This document shows positions 20,878-32,325 of a stretch of DNA of 64,000 nt, piece after piece. The DNA comes from Pseudo-nitzschia pungens. Lineage: Eukaryota > Bacillariophyta > Bacillariophyceae > Bacillariales > Bacillariaceae. Position 1 is the first letter of the stretch; every line of letters begins with the position of its first letter. A model generated the notes under the pieces. That model searched no databases and had not been told where the DNA came from. It saw nothing but the letters and a program-made list of their open reading frames with translations. The stretch lies in NCBI GenBank assembly GCA_037355855.1, contig CM074761.1:3057346-3121345 (forward strand). Direction: 5' to 3'. The position numbers were made by a program, and so were the translations under genes.

Positions 20878-22326
20878 ATGCCAACATCATCAAGATCCAA
20901 TCGATTGCTGCGAAAGTCCCAATCGGGGGGTCGATCGTGGTGTCTCTCTATGCCGGGCATCCTGTTGGTCGTGTTGACGTTCGGCATGATCCAAGAATAT
21001 ATGTGGGTTCAATCCTTTTCATCGTCGGCGCGACCATCCTCCTTCCTTGCACAAAACTACATCTCACAATGCGTGCAACAACAAAGACAACAACCAAACC
21101 GACGATACGAAGGGCAGTTTCGTCATTGGAACGAGGAGGAGACAACTTTACCATCCGTGCTGTTCATGTCAACCGATGGCTCGTATGGAAACAACGAGGC
21201 GTCGTCCACTTCAAAGGTGGTATATTCCGTCTTTTCCCAATCCCCCGGTGTTGTGTACAGGCAATTGTTAGAAGCAGCGACCTCTGGTAACGAATGCCTG
21301 CAACTGAGCGACATCTACGATGTCACAACCAAAAACAGCCCATGGGACGAACTGAACGAAATGATTGAGGACGAAGACGTCTCTGCGGAGGAATTGCAAA
21401 CATTGTACGAGGGTGCCCTCGCCGCAGGGGAGAAAGGATTAGACAAGGACGGGTTTACAGCCTTTTACAAATCCATCGACGATTTGTTCGATGATGACGA
21501 TGAATACGAGAAGGAAGGCGACGATGAAGATGACGACGACGATTCCGCAACAAAGGACGAAACACCACCTGAACACGAGGTCCAGAGCAGTTCGTCATCG
21601 GATGCCAGAAAACTGAAACGGGATCTTCTCGAGTATTTGGAATACGTAGAGAGCCTCAAGTGCGACTCGGACGATGGCCAGGTCGTCGCGGGGGAACGAA
21701 GGCCCTGGGGCCTGGACTGTTCCGACAGGGAACGAGCCCAGATCCTCGACAACATCGGGGCCCTCGTGGCCGGCGGAAGCCAAACCAATCTCATCGCAAC
21801 TGGGAGCATCCGGTCCGCCAAGGACCTGACCAAGCACATACTGGGGACATGGGACCTGCGCTACACAAGCTCGAGGACCATGATCATCAACAAGAGCCTG
21901 AGCGGGCTGGGGCGATCTACCTCGGACCTGGCCCGCAACCTCGGCCTCACACTGACTCTGAGCGGGAACTACTACTTTGGGAAAGCTGAATTCGTCGAAA
22001 CCTTTGGAAGCAACACAGAGAGCAACGACGCCGCCGCCGCCGACGACGACGACAGCGATTCCCTGGTGCTCAAGGCCACCGTGGATGGTGAGTGGATCCT
22101 CGAGATGGGTACTCGTATCGATGCCAAAACGGGTCGGCCCTCGGTGTCCCTTCGGATCGAGGTGGAGACCATCGCGTACGGACCCAACAAGGGCAAGGCC
22201 GAGCAGTGGGACTCGCTTAGCCCCATCAAGCTGGTGGACATTGTGTACCTGGACGATTCGCTGATGGTGGTGCGTGGCAACGCCAATGCGGACGCGTTGT
22301 TCGTGTACACCCTCGCGAAGCGGTAG
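20878..22326 (+). CDS. plastid lipid-associated protein / fibrillin (PAP) domain protein
   Basis: This is a single-exon gene of 482 residues. The first in-frame ATG is at 20878, which I take as the start. The N-terminus has a basic stretch, a hydrophobic helix (MPGILLVVLTFGM, about 25-37) and VQSFSS, a plausible bipartite plastid signal. An acidic low-complexity block (DDDEYEKEGDDEDDDDD) sits in the middle. The C-terminal 230 residues form a PAP/fibrillin lipid-binding domain: LLEYLEYVESL, a GTWDLRYTSSRTMIINKSLS block, a beta-rich region (EWILEMGTRID, VSLRIEVETIAYG) and the closing IVYLDDSLMVVRGNANADAL. Fibrillins bind lipids in thylakoids and plastoglobules. The role of this member is not known. 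It shares its upstream region with the FCP gene. Confidence 0.85.
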   Translation: MPTSSRSNRLLRKSQSGGRSWCLSMPGILLVVLTFGMIQEYMWVQSFSSSARPSSFLAQNYISQCVQQQRQQPNRRYEGQFRHWNEEETTLPSVLFMSTDGSYGNNEASSTSKVVYSVFSQSPGVVYRQLLEAATSGNECLQLSDIYDVTTKNSPWDELNEMIEDEDVSAEELQTLYEGALAAGEKGLDKDGFTAFYKSIDDLFDDDDEYEKEGDDEDDDDDSATKDETPPEHEVQSSSSSDARKLKRDLLEYLEYVESLKCDSDDGQVVAGERRPWGLDCSDRERAQILDNIGALVAGGSQTNLIATGSIRSAKDLTKHILGTWDLRYTSSRTMIINKSLSGLGRSTSDLARNLGLTLTLSGNYYFGKAEFVETFGSNTESNDAAAADDDDSDSLVLKATVDGEWILEMGTRIDAKTGRPSVSLRIEVETIAYGPNKGKAEQWDSLSPIKLVDIVYLDDSLMVVRGNANADALFVYTLAKR

Positions 22327-23280
22327 TAACAAATCTCTCCCACAACACAATCAATATAAATAGAGTGTTATGCTTCATATATTATAATATAGAAAAGACT
22401 GTCATGTATCACACTCGATTCGTCGAGTGCATGCGTTTACAAATAATGCAAATGAAACACCGGTAGCATCCATTTCCACAACAGTTACGACGTGCGTTCT
22501 TAATCCATGAATACACACTTCGAATAGAACTTGTTTGAAGCCTAACACTCCTGAGCCTCTTCCTCTGTCATCTGTACTCAAGTAAGTAAAAGAAAATAAG
22601 ACGGAAAGCACACGACTGATCAGGCCCCTGTCAGCGAAGTCTTTTTCTTTCATTTTGTTTCTTCCATGTGGTTTTTGTTAGCCGGGCGAAAGGATATTAC
22701 GCTCGGCGCGTCTCTCACTAAACACTGCGAAGAACTGAGAGTACTCGCCAAGCCAACGGTCTCTTTTCGTGTTGAGTCATGATTTCTTGGGGCAGCGTAA
22801 TTCTGTGGGTTGGGATGCAATCATGATCAGTCGACGTCGATACTCAAATCCTTGATACGGCCAAGGGCACGTCGTTATTTGTGATGCTCTCGTCACATAT
22901 ACAGTTGCTAATGCATTGAATCCCAACGTGAATACTGTAGGGAACGACGAAGCAGGTTGGACTTCAATCATGGTTTCGGAAGTACCTTTATTGCGCCAAC
23001 GTTTCCCTTTATCAACGGGGTCCGAATCAGGTCGTTCGCATTTTACTGACGTCCAAAAGTCGCCCTTCGTATTGTAGCCCGAGTAGCGTTGACTCTTGTC
23101 ATCCAGCTGCAAGCACAAGCAGCTACGATCCGTTTGACCTACGAACATTGGATACACAAGCTCGCCGGGCTTTTTGATGAAGTGTAATAAACGTGTCTGA
23201 TACCAAACAAGCCTCGAGCAGTGCGAGTCGACCAAGTTGTTCAGTATTCAAGACGACGGTTGAATCGCGGTAGTATTGCT
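22327..23280. other. gene-poor region, left part
   Basis: No gene is supported. Frames of up to about 150 codons on the minus strand match no family. The first copies of the 52-58 bp repeat begin at its right edge. Confidence 0.4.
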
Positions 23281-23484
23281 GATTCGATATTCCGGCAAAG
23301 GGCAAGACGAATCGCAGCGCTGACATATTGCTGATTCGATATTCAGGCAAAGGGCAAGACGAATCGCAGCGCTGACATATTGATAGTAATTCCATATTCA
23401 GGCAAAGAGCAAGGCGAATAGCAGCGCTGACATATTGCTGATTCCATATTCAGGCAAAGGGCAAGACGAATCGCAGCGCTGACA
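23281..23484. repeat. four tandem copies of a 52-58 bp repeat
   Basis: Four head-to-tail copies start at 23281, 23333, about 23391 and 23440. Each contains GATTCGATATTCAGGCAAAG followed by GGCAAGACGAATCGCAGCGC and TGACATATTG, with a few substitutions and one 6-bp insertion. The copies are too few, too uneven and lack unique spacers, so this is a minisatellite. Word use (GGCAAGACGAATCGCAGCG) is close to the degenerate repeats at 14.8-15.4 kb. Confidence 0.85.
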
Positions 23485-26400
23485 CCAAGCGCTAACGCCA
23501 AGCTACAATTATGGTGGCATTCACGTCGATATACAAGCGACAAAGAAGATGAGCAACGAGCAAAGCGTCAGTGTATTCGATACTCAAGCGAAAGGTTATC
23601 AATAAGACGAAGCGCAACAGTGATAGACGAGTAAATTGATTTGATACTCAAGAGTGAAGCGGAGAGCGAGGTGACAAACGAATCGATGCTCTGCGTTTTC
23701 TATTTGATCGCCACTCGAATGACTCTAATCAAGCAATGAGTATGTTGATAATTGGTACTGCTACATGCAACGCAATGCAGTCGAAACCTTAGCCCCGAGG
23801 AATGCGATCGACCTAGTCTATCCCCCGTACGCTGAGCGGTCGTCTCCCAGGGAGCGTGCAGTGATGTAAGCTAGGAACGCAAGAAGGCTCGGCGGCAGGA
23901 GCAACTTTGACGGCAGACTCTGGGCAGGAGAAGCTCAACGTCTAACCTGACTGTTCTTTGCAATCAGTGTTAGCAAAGAATATCTCTGAAACTTCTGTGA
24001 ATCGATATACCTTGAAGATTGGCTTGTCTTTGCACTGGAAGCTCACGAACTGTGTACCCCATGACGATGGTTAAAACAATGGATCCGTGAAGAACAGCAG
24101 GGCCGATGTGGTATTCCTATTCTTGCAGCGAAAGAGCACTAGCAGCAACAAAGAGCAGTGGCAGCACCAAAAAGGGGTGGGAACATCGATGCCCTGACAG
24201 GAGAGAAGTTTACGGCAGCTTCGTGCGATTGCTCCCTGTAATCCATCGTGTCTGTGTGTCGCTCTGTTCGTTGCCCGAGGTCATCTTGCGTAGCCTTGGT
24301 CCTTCTTGTATCTATCGCAATGGATCCGTGATCCTTGCAAGTCACGCACGGTACATTGGACCGTACGGTGCTGTAAATTCCGAGAAGGACATGCTCTCCG
24401 CGGTTCATATGGCATCGTTGTACTCATCCTCATCGAATTAGACGGCCTCGAGTGACGCAAGCGGAGGAGCGTTGAGATGCACTGTGGTAGATGATAGATT
24501 CAAACCACGCTACGTCGTAGTATCGGACAGCAAGTCAATTGATCGTAGCGGAGACGCGTTGTTCATCTCTGCTTTTCCTGGACGTGAAAAATGAGATCAG
24601 CGTTGGTGATTGAAGAACAGCTGGCGCTTCGTGCGTTGAAGAAGAAGGGCCACCGCAGTGCGTAATCAAAGCAGCGTTGCTCATGAAGGTCCGCCGCAAT
24701 GCTACCAAGGTGTGTCCCCGTGAGTAGCTGAGCACTGGCGCGCTCTACCACTGGACGAGAACGAGGTTTCGTTGCACTCAACAGCCTTCAAGCTCAGAAA
24801 CCATGACGGCGCAATTTGAAACAATAACAAGAACCTGCAATTTAAACAATAACAACTTGTCGCCGCCGTTGTCCCCTTTGAGTTAAGGACCGAGAGCAGG
24901 AGTTTTCTCGGACCGTCGCAATTTGGTGAGATCGCAAAGTCGTAGTCGCCGAATGATTCGGGCTCGAGTGCGTAATTCAAACAATAACAACCCCCCCCCC
25001 CCCGAAGAAGTGGCAAAAACGAAAATAGACTTTGCTGGCAGCAGCCTGATCAATTTCCTGTTTTCTTTCACTGACTTAGTCACTCAAGGAAGGGGGAAGA
25101 AGTCCAGGACAAGTGGTCTTCAGTAACGCGATCAACCTAGTCTATTGGATACTGTAGCGATGACCAAGACGATGCTGCCATTCGAGCTAGAAGAAGATTA
25201 TCGGCCTCGTCTATCCGATACTCCAGCGATGTACAAAGCTACATTATCTAACTTTTTTGACACCCTAGCAACGAGCAGGGCGATGGAGAAGCCTCGTGCT
25301 ACAAGCAGGGCAACACCAATCATCTGCTTCCAATACCCAAGCCACAAGCACGGCAACACGATCCCTCATTTTAATCCTCCAGCAATGCTAGTGAGGCTCA
25401 AATCACGCTCATACTCACGCTATGAGAAAGGTAACTTGTCTTCATCTTTTCGATGCGCTTGACACGACGAAGGCGGTACGGCTTCGATCCAGTTGCCGGT
25501 ATTTCCCAACGCGATACTCAAGCTCGAGCTAGGTGACACAAGGCGAAGACCAAATTGGATACTCAGGCGAGGCCATTCGTCTATACTCAAGCCCAGCGAC
25601 AATTGATTGGATATTCAAGTTGACGCACAATGCTTTTCGTTTCTCTACTATATTGACTATCAAAGAGCAGGGCGCCGTTCCATTCAATTTCCGATCGTGC
25701 GATTTGCATGCAACTTACAAGTCAATCCAGGACGCAAAGGTTGTTTCATCCATTAAAGTTGAACCCCAAGCGACGTGACACTTACGCCACAAGCAATATA
25801 ATATCGGTTCGTAGGTCCGAAGATTCGACACTCATGCTACGAACGAGATGATTGAGCTTGTTTGCGTCGATTCCAAACTACGTAACTTGAGTAGAGTCCA
25901 AGGAGCGAGCCTGTTTGGAGAACACCACTTCAGATCCACGATCAGTATCAATGTCCTGAAGTGTTCCAGTAGCCCTTCGGAAAACACCTACTGACAATCT
26001 CGGTTAGAGCGGAGCATCATGAGGTCCGGTAGCGCAGTTCACCAGAGACGGTGTGCCAATTCGCAATTGAAAGAACGTGCTTCTGCCAAGGAGCGATCCA
26101 CGCGAGGATATCAGGGAGGCGATCGCAACGATGAGCAGGTAAGTTGATGATCTTAGCAACCGAATCTAATTCCCTTCCCAAGAGATGTTCTATTTTATCG
26201 TCGCCGAGGTAGCACGTCCCATTTTCTTCAACTTCTTCTCAAATCGACGCGGATTCCTGCCGGAAGGGAGTGTCGTGAGCATCGAGCGGCAAAAAACACG
26301 ATCAAGGGAGCGGAAGAGGACGTGCTTCTCAACGCGCCGAGTCCGGGGGTTTCTCTTGAACAAGGCTACAGAAGACGTCGACATACATGTCCTAGTATTG

Positions 26401-27540
26401 AAGGAGAGTTTCTTGTAAGGGCGCGTGGTGTGGCGCGTGGGGAGAGCAGCGGTAACCATGGGCGCCGCCTCGAGAGAAGCGCCATATCAGATATGAGGTC
26501 GAGGCGATGGGCAATCCCGACCCGTGGACCGCGGCTGGGGAGGCGAGCTCAACATTATTAAGATCAGCGATATCAGCGATTGTCTCTCTGCGCGCACTTC
26601 ACTTAGAAGGGGAGGAGCACCAACCCATCCCAACCAGTGGGGGCTCGCCAGGACGGGCCGGAAAGAGGACAGCGAGTTTCATGGTGTCTTGATGGGGGAG
26701 TCAAAGCTGATATTTCTTGGACATATCGACCGGGCCAAAGCCAGAGTTAGTACGGTGGAACTTAGTGAGCAACCGACGGAGCGTTGTACCGAACTGCGGT
26801 GTCTCAGGCCGGGCAAGACAAACGATTTTTGCGTGGACGCCAAAATAGCTGTAGTCAGAAATCATGCAGGGATCCGATGGACCAGGGAGGCGGGAAGCAC
26901 CTTCCGCAGTTGCTTGTGCATCGTTTCAGCATGGTGTTGACAGAGGAACACGATCCCGTTACGCGACGACTGCTGTGGGTCCCGGGCTACGGCAGCCGGG
27001 ATGCGGTCAGCAGACCAGTGAGGAGTTTTGGTTTCGAGACGAGAGTGCCACAGCGTTGGGAGCGACCTACTATGAATTACCTCGACGGTGCCGTACTTCA
27101 CCAGCTGCTACATATGTGTCTTGTTTTGAGGAATCTGACGAATGGTGTTCACTCTACGAACGTGGGCGTCGCCCGTTGCTAGATCCTTCAGAACAAATTA
27201 GAGAAAAGTATCAACCGGAGGAGGGCGGGAACTGACTGATTCCAATTTTCCTTCTTTGGATTCGAAGGGACCACCATATAGGAACCAAGAGGGTGGACAA
27301 GACAAGCAGTATTGCGCAAACTAGCAATTAAAACAACAATCAATGAATGCCATAATACAGTGCACACTGCATATAATGCAGCGGGTCCGTAGCTATAACT
27401 AAACGTAGTCGGCTATTTGTTCGTTGACGTTTTGCGTTTCGGTTTTTGTGTTTGATTTCAATCTATTTTAATGTCATTCCGTGTGGTTTCCGTAAAGTAT
27501 TGGGTTTCGCTTGTCTTTTAGTTTGGTAGCGCCCTGATCG
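23485..27540. other. gene-poor, repeat-rich region, right part
   Basis: No gene with a recognisable family is seen. The stretch 25140-25860 is again full of eroded words such as GATACTCAAGC, CGAGCAGGGCGATG and CACAAGCACGGCAACAC. Three copies of an AATTTGAAACAATAACAA word lie at 24811, 24837 and about 24974. A run of 13 C is at 24991-25003. The phrase CGATC(A/G)ACCTAGTCTAT occurs near 23807 and 25129. Several overlapping frames of 80-140 codons lie at 26.3-27.2 kb on the plus strand, but none shows a known motif. It is probably old mobile-element or satellite DNA. Confidence 0.4.
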
Positions 27541-27615
27541 TTTCCTTTCCTTTCCTTTCCTTTCCTTTCCTTTCCTTTCCTTTCCTTTCCTTTCCTTTCC
27601 TTTCCTTTCCTTTCC
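27541..27615. repeat. (TTTCC)15 microsatellite in the 3' flank of eIF3i
   Basis: Fifteen perfect TTTCC units run from 27541 to 27615 and end 25 bp before the eIF3i stop codon (27641-27643). The transcript of that gene would therefore probably carry (GGAAA)15 in its 3' UTR. Confidence 0.97.
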
Positions 27616-27640
27616 TTTCGTGTCGTTGGGAGCATCTCGT

Positions 27641-29718
27641 TTACTCGACTTCGTCGTCGAGCTCGGATTCCTCGGCTTCCGGCACGGGGTCTTTCATGTC
27701 AAGGTACGACTTGTCAAAGAAATGCAGTCGCACGTATCCGTCCTCGGCACCACTGGCATAGTTTCTTCCGTTGGGGTTGATGGCAACTGCAGCGGACATT
27801 TGTTTTGTACAAATTTTGTTTTGTGAAAGATGCATCACATCGCAAGGGTGCACGAAAACAGTCCGTGGCACATCCAAGTCGAGTCACGAGACAAACGACG
27901 GTTTGAACATAACAGAACAGGACAGGACAGGACAGGACAGGACAGGACAGAAAAAGTCAGTGAGTGATATTTGAAGACTCGGTTACGGAAGGAAAGAAGA
28001 AACAACAGCGATAGACTCGACAAAACGATTCCTTCCTTTCGAAAGACTGAGTTTGAGACCACACGAGACAATCTTCAGGGGTTGTATTGTATTGTGTAGT
28101 GTCGAGTCGTGCCCCCACCCAAAATTGCTGTCGGTGCATTGGGTCGATCGAACGATCGATCCTTTTTCGGATGAAATCGATGTGTGGTAATGACACAGAT
28201 TACCCAAAACAAAACAAAACAAAACAAAAAATCAGACCAACAAGACTCACGCGCATTGATGGGACCAAAGTGTCCCTTGACGGTTCCGAATTCTTCTTCG
28301 TAGACCAACCAAAAGAATCGCGTCTCGAATTTTCCGACCTTTCCGGAGGTCGTCGTCACGGACATGGCTTCTTGTCCACCCCCCAGCAAGATGTGTTCCT
28401 TCGTTTCGGAAATCACGGCGTCGTTGACCGGTCGGTCTGTCGTGTAGGTCTTGAGGTGTTTGAGGTTGACGGCGTCGTAGAGCTTGGCGGTGAAGTCGGA
28501 GGAGGACGTCAGGAACATGGTCTTGTCCCGGTTCATCTGCACGCGGTTGATTTTCTTCTCGTGGGCCACGAACTCTTCCTCGATGTCGCCGGTTTCCGGG
28601 TCGTAGAAGCGGATCATTCCGTTGTCGAGCGCCACCATGATGTGCTCGTTGAGGTAGGTCCACCAGATGTTGGTCATCTTGACCGGCTTGTTGTGTTCCT
28701 TGGGAACGTCGATTTCCATGACGGGCGTGGGGCTCTCGCTGTCGTCCGTGCTGTCAAAGATGGAGATCTTGGCGTTGTGTTCCATAAAGGGATCCGAGAT
28801 GGACGCAAAGACCTTGTTGTCGTCGGACCAGGCGACCCCACGGACCGGACCCCGGTGGGAAAAGTTTTTGAGCAGCTCTCCGGTTTCGCAGCTCCACATC
28901 TTGACCGTGGCATCGGCGCTGGCCGTCAGCAAGTGGTTGGAAAACCGGTCGGGATCGAGATCCCAGACGGTACCCTGGTGCCCGTGATAGGTCCCGAGGC
29001 GCTCCCCGTTTTCGACACGCCAGATGCAGGGGACCTTGTCCTTCGAGGCACTGAACAACAGGTCTCCGTCGTGGTTGTATTTTATGACGGTGATGGGACG
29101 CTCGTGTCCCTGCAACAAATACGGGCGCTGTTGTGTTGTGTTGTTTAGTATTGTTTTGTTTTGTTGTGTTGTTTAGTATTGTTTTGTTTGTTTTGTTTTG
29201 TTTTGTGTTGTGTTGTTTAGAGTTGTGTTGTTTTGATTTGTGATTTATTGTCGTATGAATTGTTGTTGCATATGTTTCGTATTGTGTTTGTTGAGTTGTT
29301 TGTTGATTTGTTTGTTTGTTTGCCATTGAAATTGGATTCAGATTCATTTGCAAGTGTGGATCGGGTTGTCGCGTTGTTGTATTGCACAAGTGTTGGGGGA
29401 ATCAAACGAATGGAATGGAAGAGGCTTTGTGAGACTTGACTTGACTTGACTTGACGAGACGCAACCCAGATTCCTACTGCTACAATCGGACGACTTCACG
29501 GCAGAATCGCTGGTTCCGAGATTGTGCACATCACCAAGACGCAACGGAACACAACCCAACGCAACGCAACGCAACGCAACGCAACTTGCGAGCAACCAGC
29601 AACCCGCAACCCGCAACGCGATGGTTGTTGTCGTGAACTTCCAAGCAACAAAACAAAACAAAACAAAACGCAACGAGACGCAACACATCACAACACAACA
29701 AAAGACAACCCTTACCAT
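27641..29718 (-). CDS. eukaryotic translation initiation factor 3 subunit I (eIF3i), three exons
   Basis: This is a WD-repeat subunit of the eIF3 complex, which helps bring mRNA to the 40S ribosome. Exons on the minus strand are 29718-29716, 29127-28251 and 27786-27641, giving 341 residues, the normal family length. Exon 1 codes only for the initiator ATG, directly followed by donor GTAAGG. Exon 2 begins [18 protein letters not shown], the invariant eIF3i start (plants have MRPILMKGHERPL). Seven WD-like blades follow, for example [48 protein letters not shown] and [20 protein letters not shown]. Introns are 588 and 464 nt, GT-AG, and full of 5-bp microsatellites. The C-terminus is acidic. Confidence 0.94.
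27921..27951. repeat. GGACA microsatellite in eIF3i intron 2
   Basis: About six GGACA units form one of several 5-bp repeats inside this gene. Others are AAAAC (about 28205-28229 and 29648-29668), TTGTT-type runs (29130-29220), ACTTG (29432-29452) and GCAAC (29558-29583). Confidence 0.9.
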
Positions 29719-31410
29719 CTTGCAATTCTGTATATACAAAAGTTAGTAGAGGTGTAGTTCTATTATGAAAAGACTGATCGTTGCCGATAGTCCTGTGTTT
29801 GTTGGGTCTTGCTTGGTCGATGCTACGGAATGGACAAGGTTCAGAGTGTAGATGAAATAATATTATTTTTTTAATTACGTTCTCGGTTCCCCCGCCATGG
29901 TCGATGATGGTGGATGGTGGCTTCGCATAGACACGGACGGACCGCACAAAACCGCACCCAAAGCATGCTTGGGCAACCACACACGAGTACGAGTAAGGTT
30001 ACCGGTCTTACCTTCTCATACTGGTAACTTACCTACCGGTACCGTCCCTTTCTCGTTATTACTCGTACTAAGATTACTCGAGATCGAGACGTGTTGTCTG
30101 GGGCGCAGTTTCTAGTGCAAAATGCAATCGCAGAAGTGAATGAATTTCCCATTGGCCCCATGATGCTTGTGGTCCTCGACTGCAAGTCTCATAACCTATT
30201 GCGGATGCACGTTTCGATCGAAGCCAACAGCTGAGACAGTAAGGTTTACGTCATAGCGATACGCATGTAGTATGATCATCATCTGGTGGTATGGTTATGA
30301 GATACGAAGTAGCATGGATAATACTTCTAAGAATCAAAGAGTTCATATTTTTCATACCTTTTCGTTCCTTACTGTATTTTAGTTTGTTCTATTGAATCTT
30401 GAAGTCAACCGGGCAGATACTTTACCGCCATGGAGTGGCCAACGAGTTCTTGACGGCCCGCTTCGTTACAGAATCTGTTATCAGAGTTATTCACTGTTGG
30501 TGGTGGTGCTACTACTACTAGTACTAGTACTAGTACTACTACTACTAATAGCAGTACTAGTAGTAGTAGTAGCTGCTTGTTCTTGTTGCACGAAAAAAGC
30601 AACAACAACAACAACAACAACAAAAAGCATCGGCATCGGCTTCATGTTGCCCGGTTCCGAACCGGCACCAGCCGCGGCGTGATCACTCCAGACGAGCTTC
30701 TCGTTCTACCGTACCTACGGTGCGATGGGATTGGAAATCGCGGAGAGAGACGACGAGAGGCACCAACGGTTTGCTGGGTTTGCCACGAAGAACCAGCGAA
30801 CGTGTCGGCAGCAAATTGTGCGGATGGAGACCAAGGATGGATTCCTTCGGCACAAATCGATCGCTCGGATACGGAAAAGCGCCCAAGTGTACTACAATGC
30901 GTTTTGAGGTGTATTAGTAGTACTAGTCTGACATGAAATAAATACGACGTGCGTTTGTGTGTGTGTGTGAACGTGCGTGCAACGGATTCGTTGCGTGATG
31001 CCGCAAAAGGAATCCCAGAGTCGTCGACCGCGTTGTCGAGCCGGCACAGTGCCCAACACGGGTGGGAATCACGGGCATGGTTTGAACAGAAACGAAAATC
31101 AATCGATTTGGTCCAGCACTTCGTTGCTTTGCATTGCGGTTTGCTGCTTTGCATTGCGGTTTGTTGCTTTGCTTTGTTCGCAACCATTCCGAACCGTTTG
31201 CGAAACGAAGCAATTTTGTGGATTGCCGCGTCCGTGATTTTGGTTTTTGTTAAGTTTGTCAGTTATTTTGATTGTTTGTATGATGTATGTAGTGATGCAT
31301 GTAAATATAATATGTATGTAGGTATGTTGGTTTGCTGGTTGGTATGTTGGTTCGATCTCCGATCGCGTCCGCTCCGTTCCTTTCCTCTCGCTCCATCCAT
31401 CGCACCTGCC
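29719..31410. other. intergenic upstream of eIF3i and downstream of the DUF1823 gene
   Basis: No gene is supported. It holds the eIF3i promoter side with an exact GTAAGGTTAC at 29993-30002 inside a run of related words (CCGGTCTTACC, GGTAACTTACC). A CTA/GTA-rich, self-complementary tract lies at about 30509-30572, and an AAC trinucleotide run at about 30601-30622. Confidence 0.5.
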
Positions 31411-32325
31411 TCAGAACACGTCTTGTCCCAGCTTGTGGCGGTGGCGCGGTTCCTGCGGCTCGTTGTCGCCCCTCTCCGCCGTTGCCTCCAATCGTCTCTG
31501 GCGTCGTTCCTTTAGTTCCTCCAGGGTGTACCCAAAGAGTTCTTCGCGGTAGTATAGCAGCCAGTTGGTGCACTGGGCCCGCCGCGTCAGGTTGGGCGTC
31601 AGCTCCGACAACATGTACCCGGTAAACCCGTAGGGCTTGAGCAGGCGCTTGATGCTCTGCTTGAACTCCATCGGGATCGACGTGTGCAGGGCCTGGTTGC
31701 TTTTGAGGCTGGGCCGGTCGACCTCCTTCTCGTAGAACCGCTGCATCCCGATGACGTCGGGGGGATCCGGAAACCGCTCCTTCCACTTGGGAAAGACCTC
31801 GGAAGCAGTCCACTCTCCCTCTTCGAAGCGGTAGCCCAGACACTTCCAGACGAGCGTGTTGACCTCGAGGTCGGTCACGTTCGAGCGGCGATTCACGATC
31901 CGGATCAGGTTCTCGCTGGTGAGTTCTTCCGCGGTGGGTCCCCCGGAACGAGACACGACAAATTCACCGTCCCCGACGGGTCCGGTGTTGCGGTAGGTCG
32001 GATCTTCGGCCTCGTGGTTGCGGGAGAGAATGATGGCGGGATATCCGTGGGCTTCGGCCAGGGCGTTGTTGGAAACGACGTCGGCGGGGGGTTGGTACGG
32101 AGACGAAACAGAAGAAGGGGCATCGTCGTCGGCAGAAGCGCTCATTCGGATCGCATCGTTGTTCGAAGGAATCGAGTGGATCCGTCTCTGGCCCACGCCG
32201 ACGCCAACGCCCAAACCAAAACGGACAGGGGCGGGAGCAGAGGTCTGGAACGCCGAAGACGGCGCGCCGAACGCCGAGAGAACGGTGGCGACCGCGAGGA
32301 TTGCCTTGGATACAGATGCGACCAT
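31411..32325 (-). CDS. plastid-targeted DUF1823 protein
   Basis: This single-exon gene encodes 304 residues from the ATG at 32325. The N-terminus MVASVSKAILAVATVLSAFG is a signal peptide and is followed by the AxAF-like motif SSAF (about 23-26), so plastid import is likely. The C-terminal part matches the DUF1823 family of cyanobacteria and plastids as I remember it: VNTLVWKCLGYRFEEGEW, FPDPPDVIGM, then LKPYGFTGYMLSELTPNLTR and a TNWLLYYREE helix. The function of the family is unknown. The tail is Arg/Glu-rich. The upstream region contains GGTAACCTTG and TTAACCTTAC, near-copies of the recurrent motif. Confidence 0.75.
   Translation of the reverse strand: MVASVSKAILAVATVLSAFGAPSSAFQTSAPAPVRFGLGVGVGVGQRRIHSIPSNNDAIRMSASADDDAPSSVSSPYQPPADVVSNNALAEAHGYPAIILSRNHEAEDPTYRNTGPVGDGEFVVSRSGGPTAEELTSENLIRIVNRRSNVTDLEVNTLVWKCLGYRFEEGEWTASEVFPKWKERFPDPPDVIGMQRFYEKEVDRPSLKSNQALHTSIPMEFKQSIKRLLKPYGFTGYMLSELTPNLTRRAQCTNWLLYYREELFGYTLEELKERRQRRLEATAERGDNEPQEPRHRHKLGQDVF

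Noticed and set aside
23281..23484. Short regular repeats as a CRISPR array
   Set aside because: Eukaryotic context, repeats directly adjacent with no unique spacers, and no cas genes.
28087..29148. 353-codon plus-strand frame
   Set aside because: It lies antisense to eIF3i exons over nearly its whole length and has no family motif; it is a mirror of codon bias.
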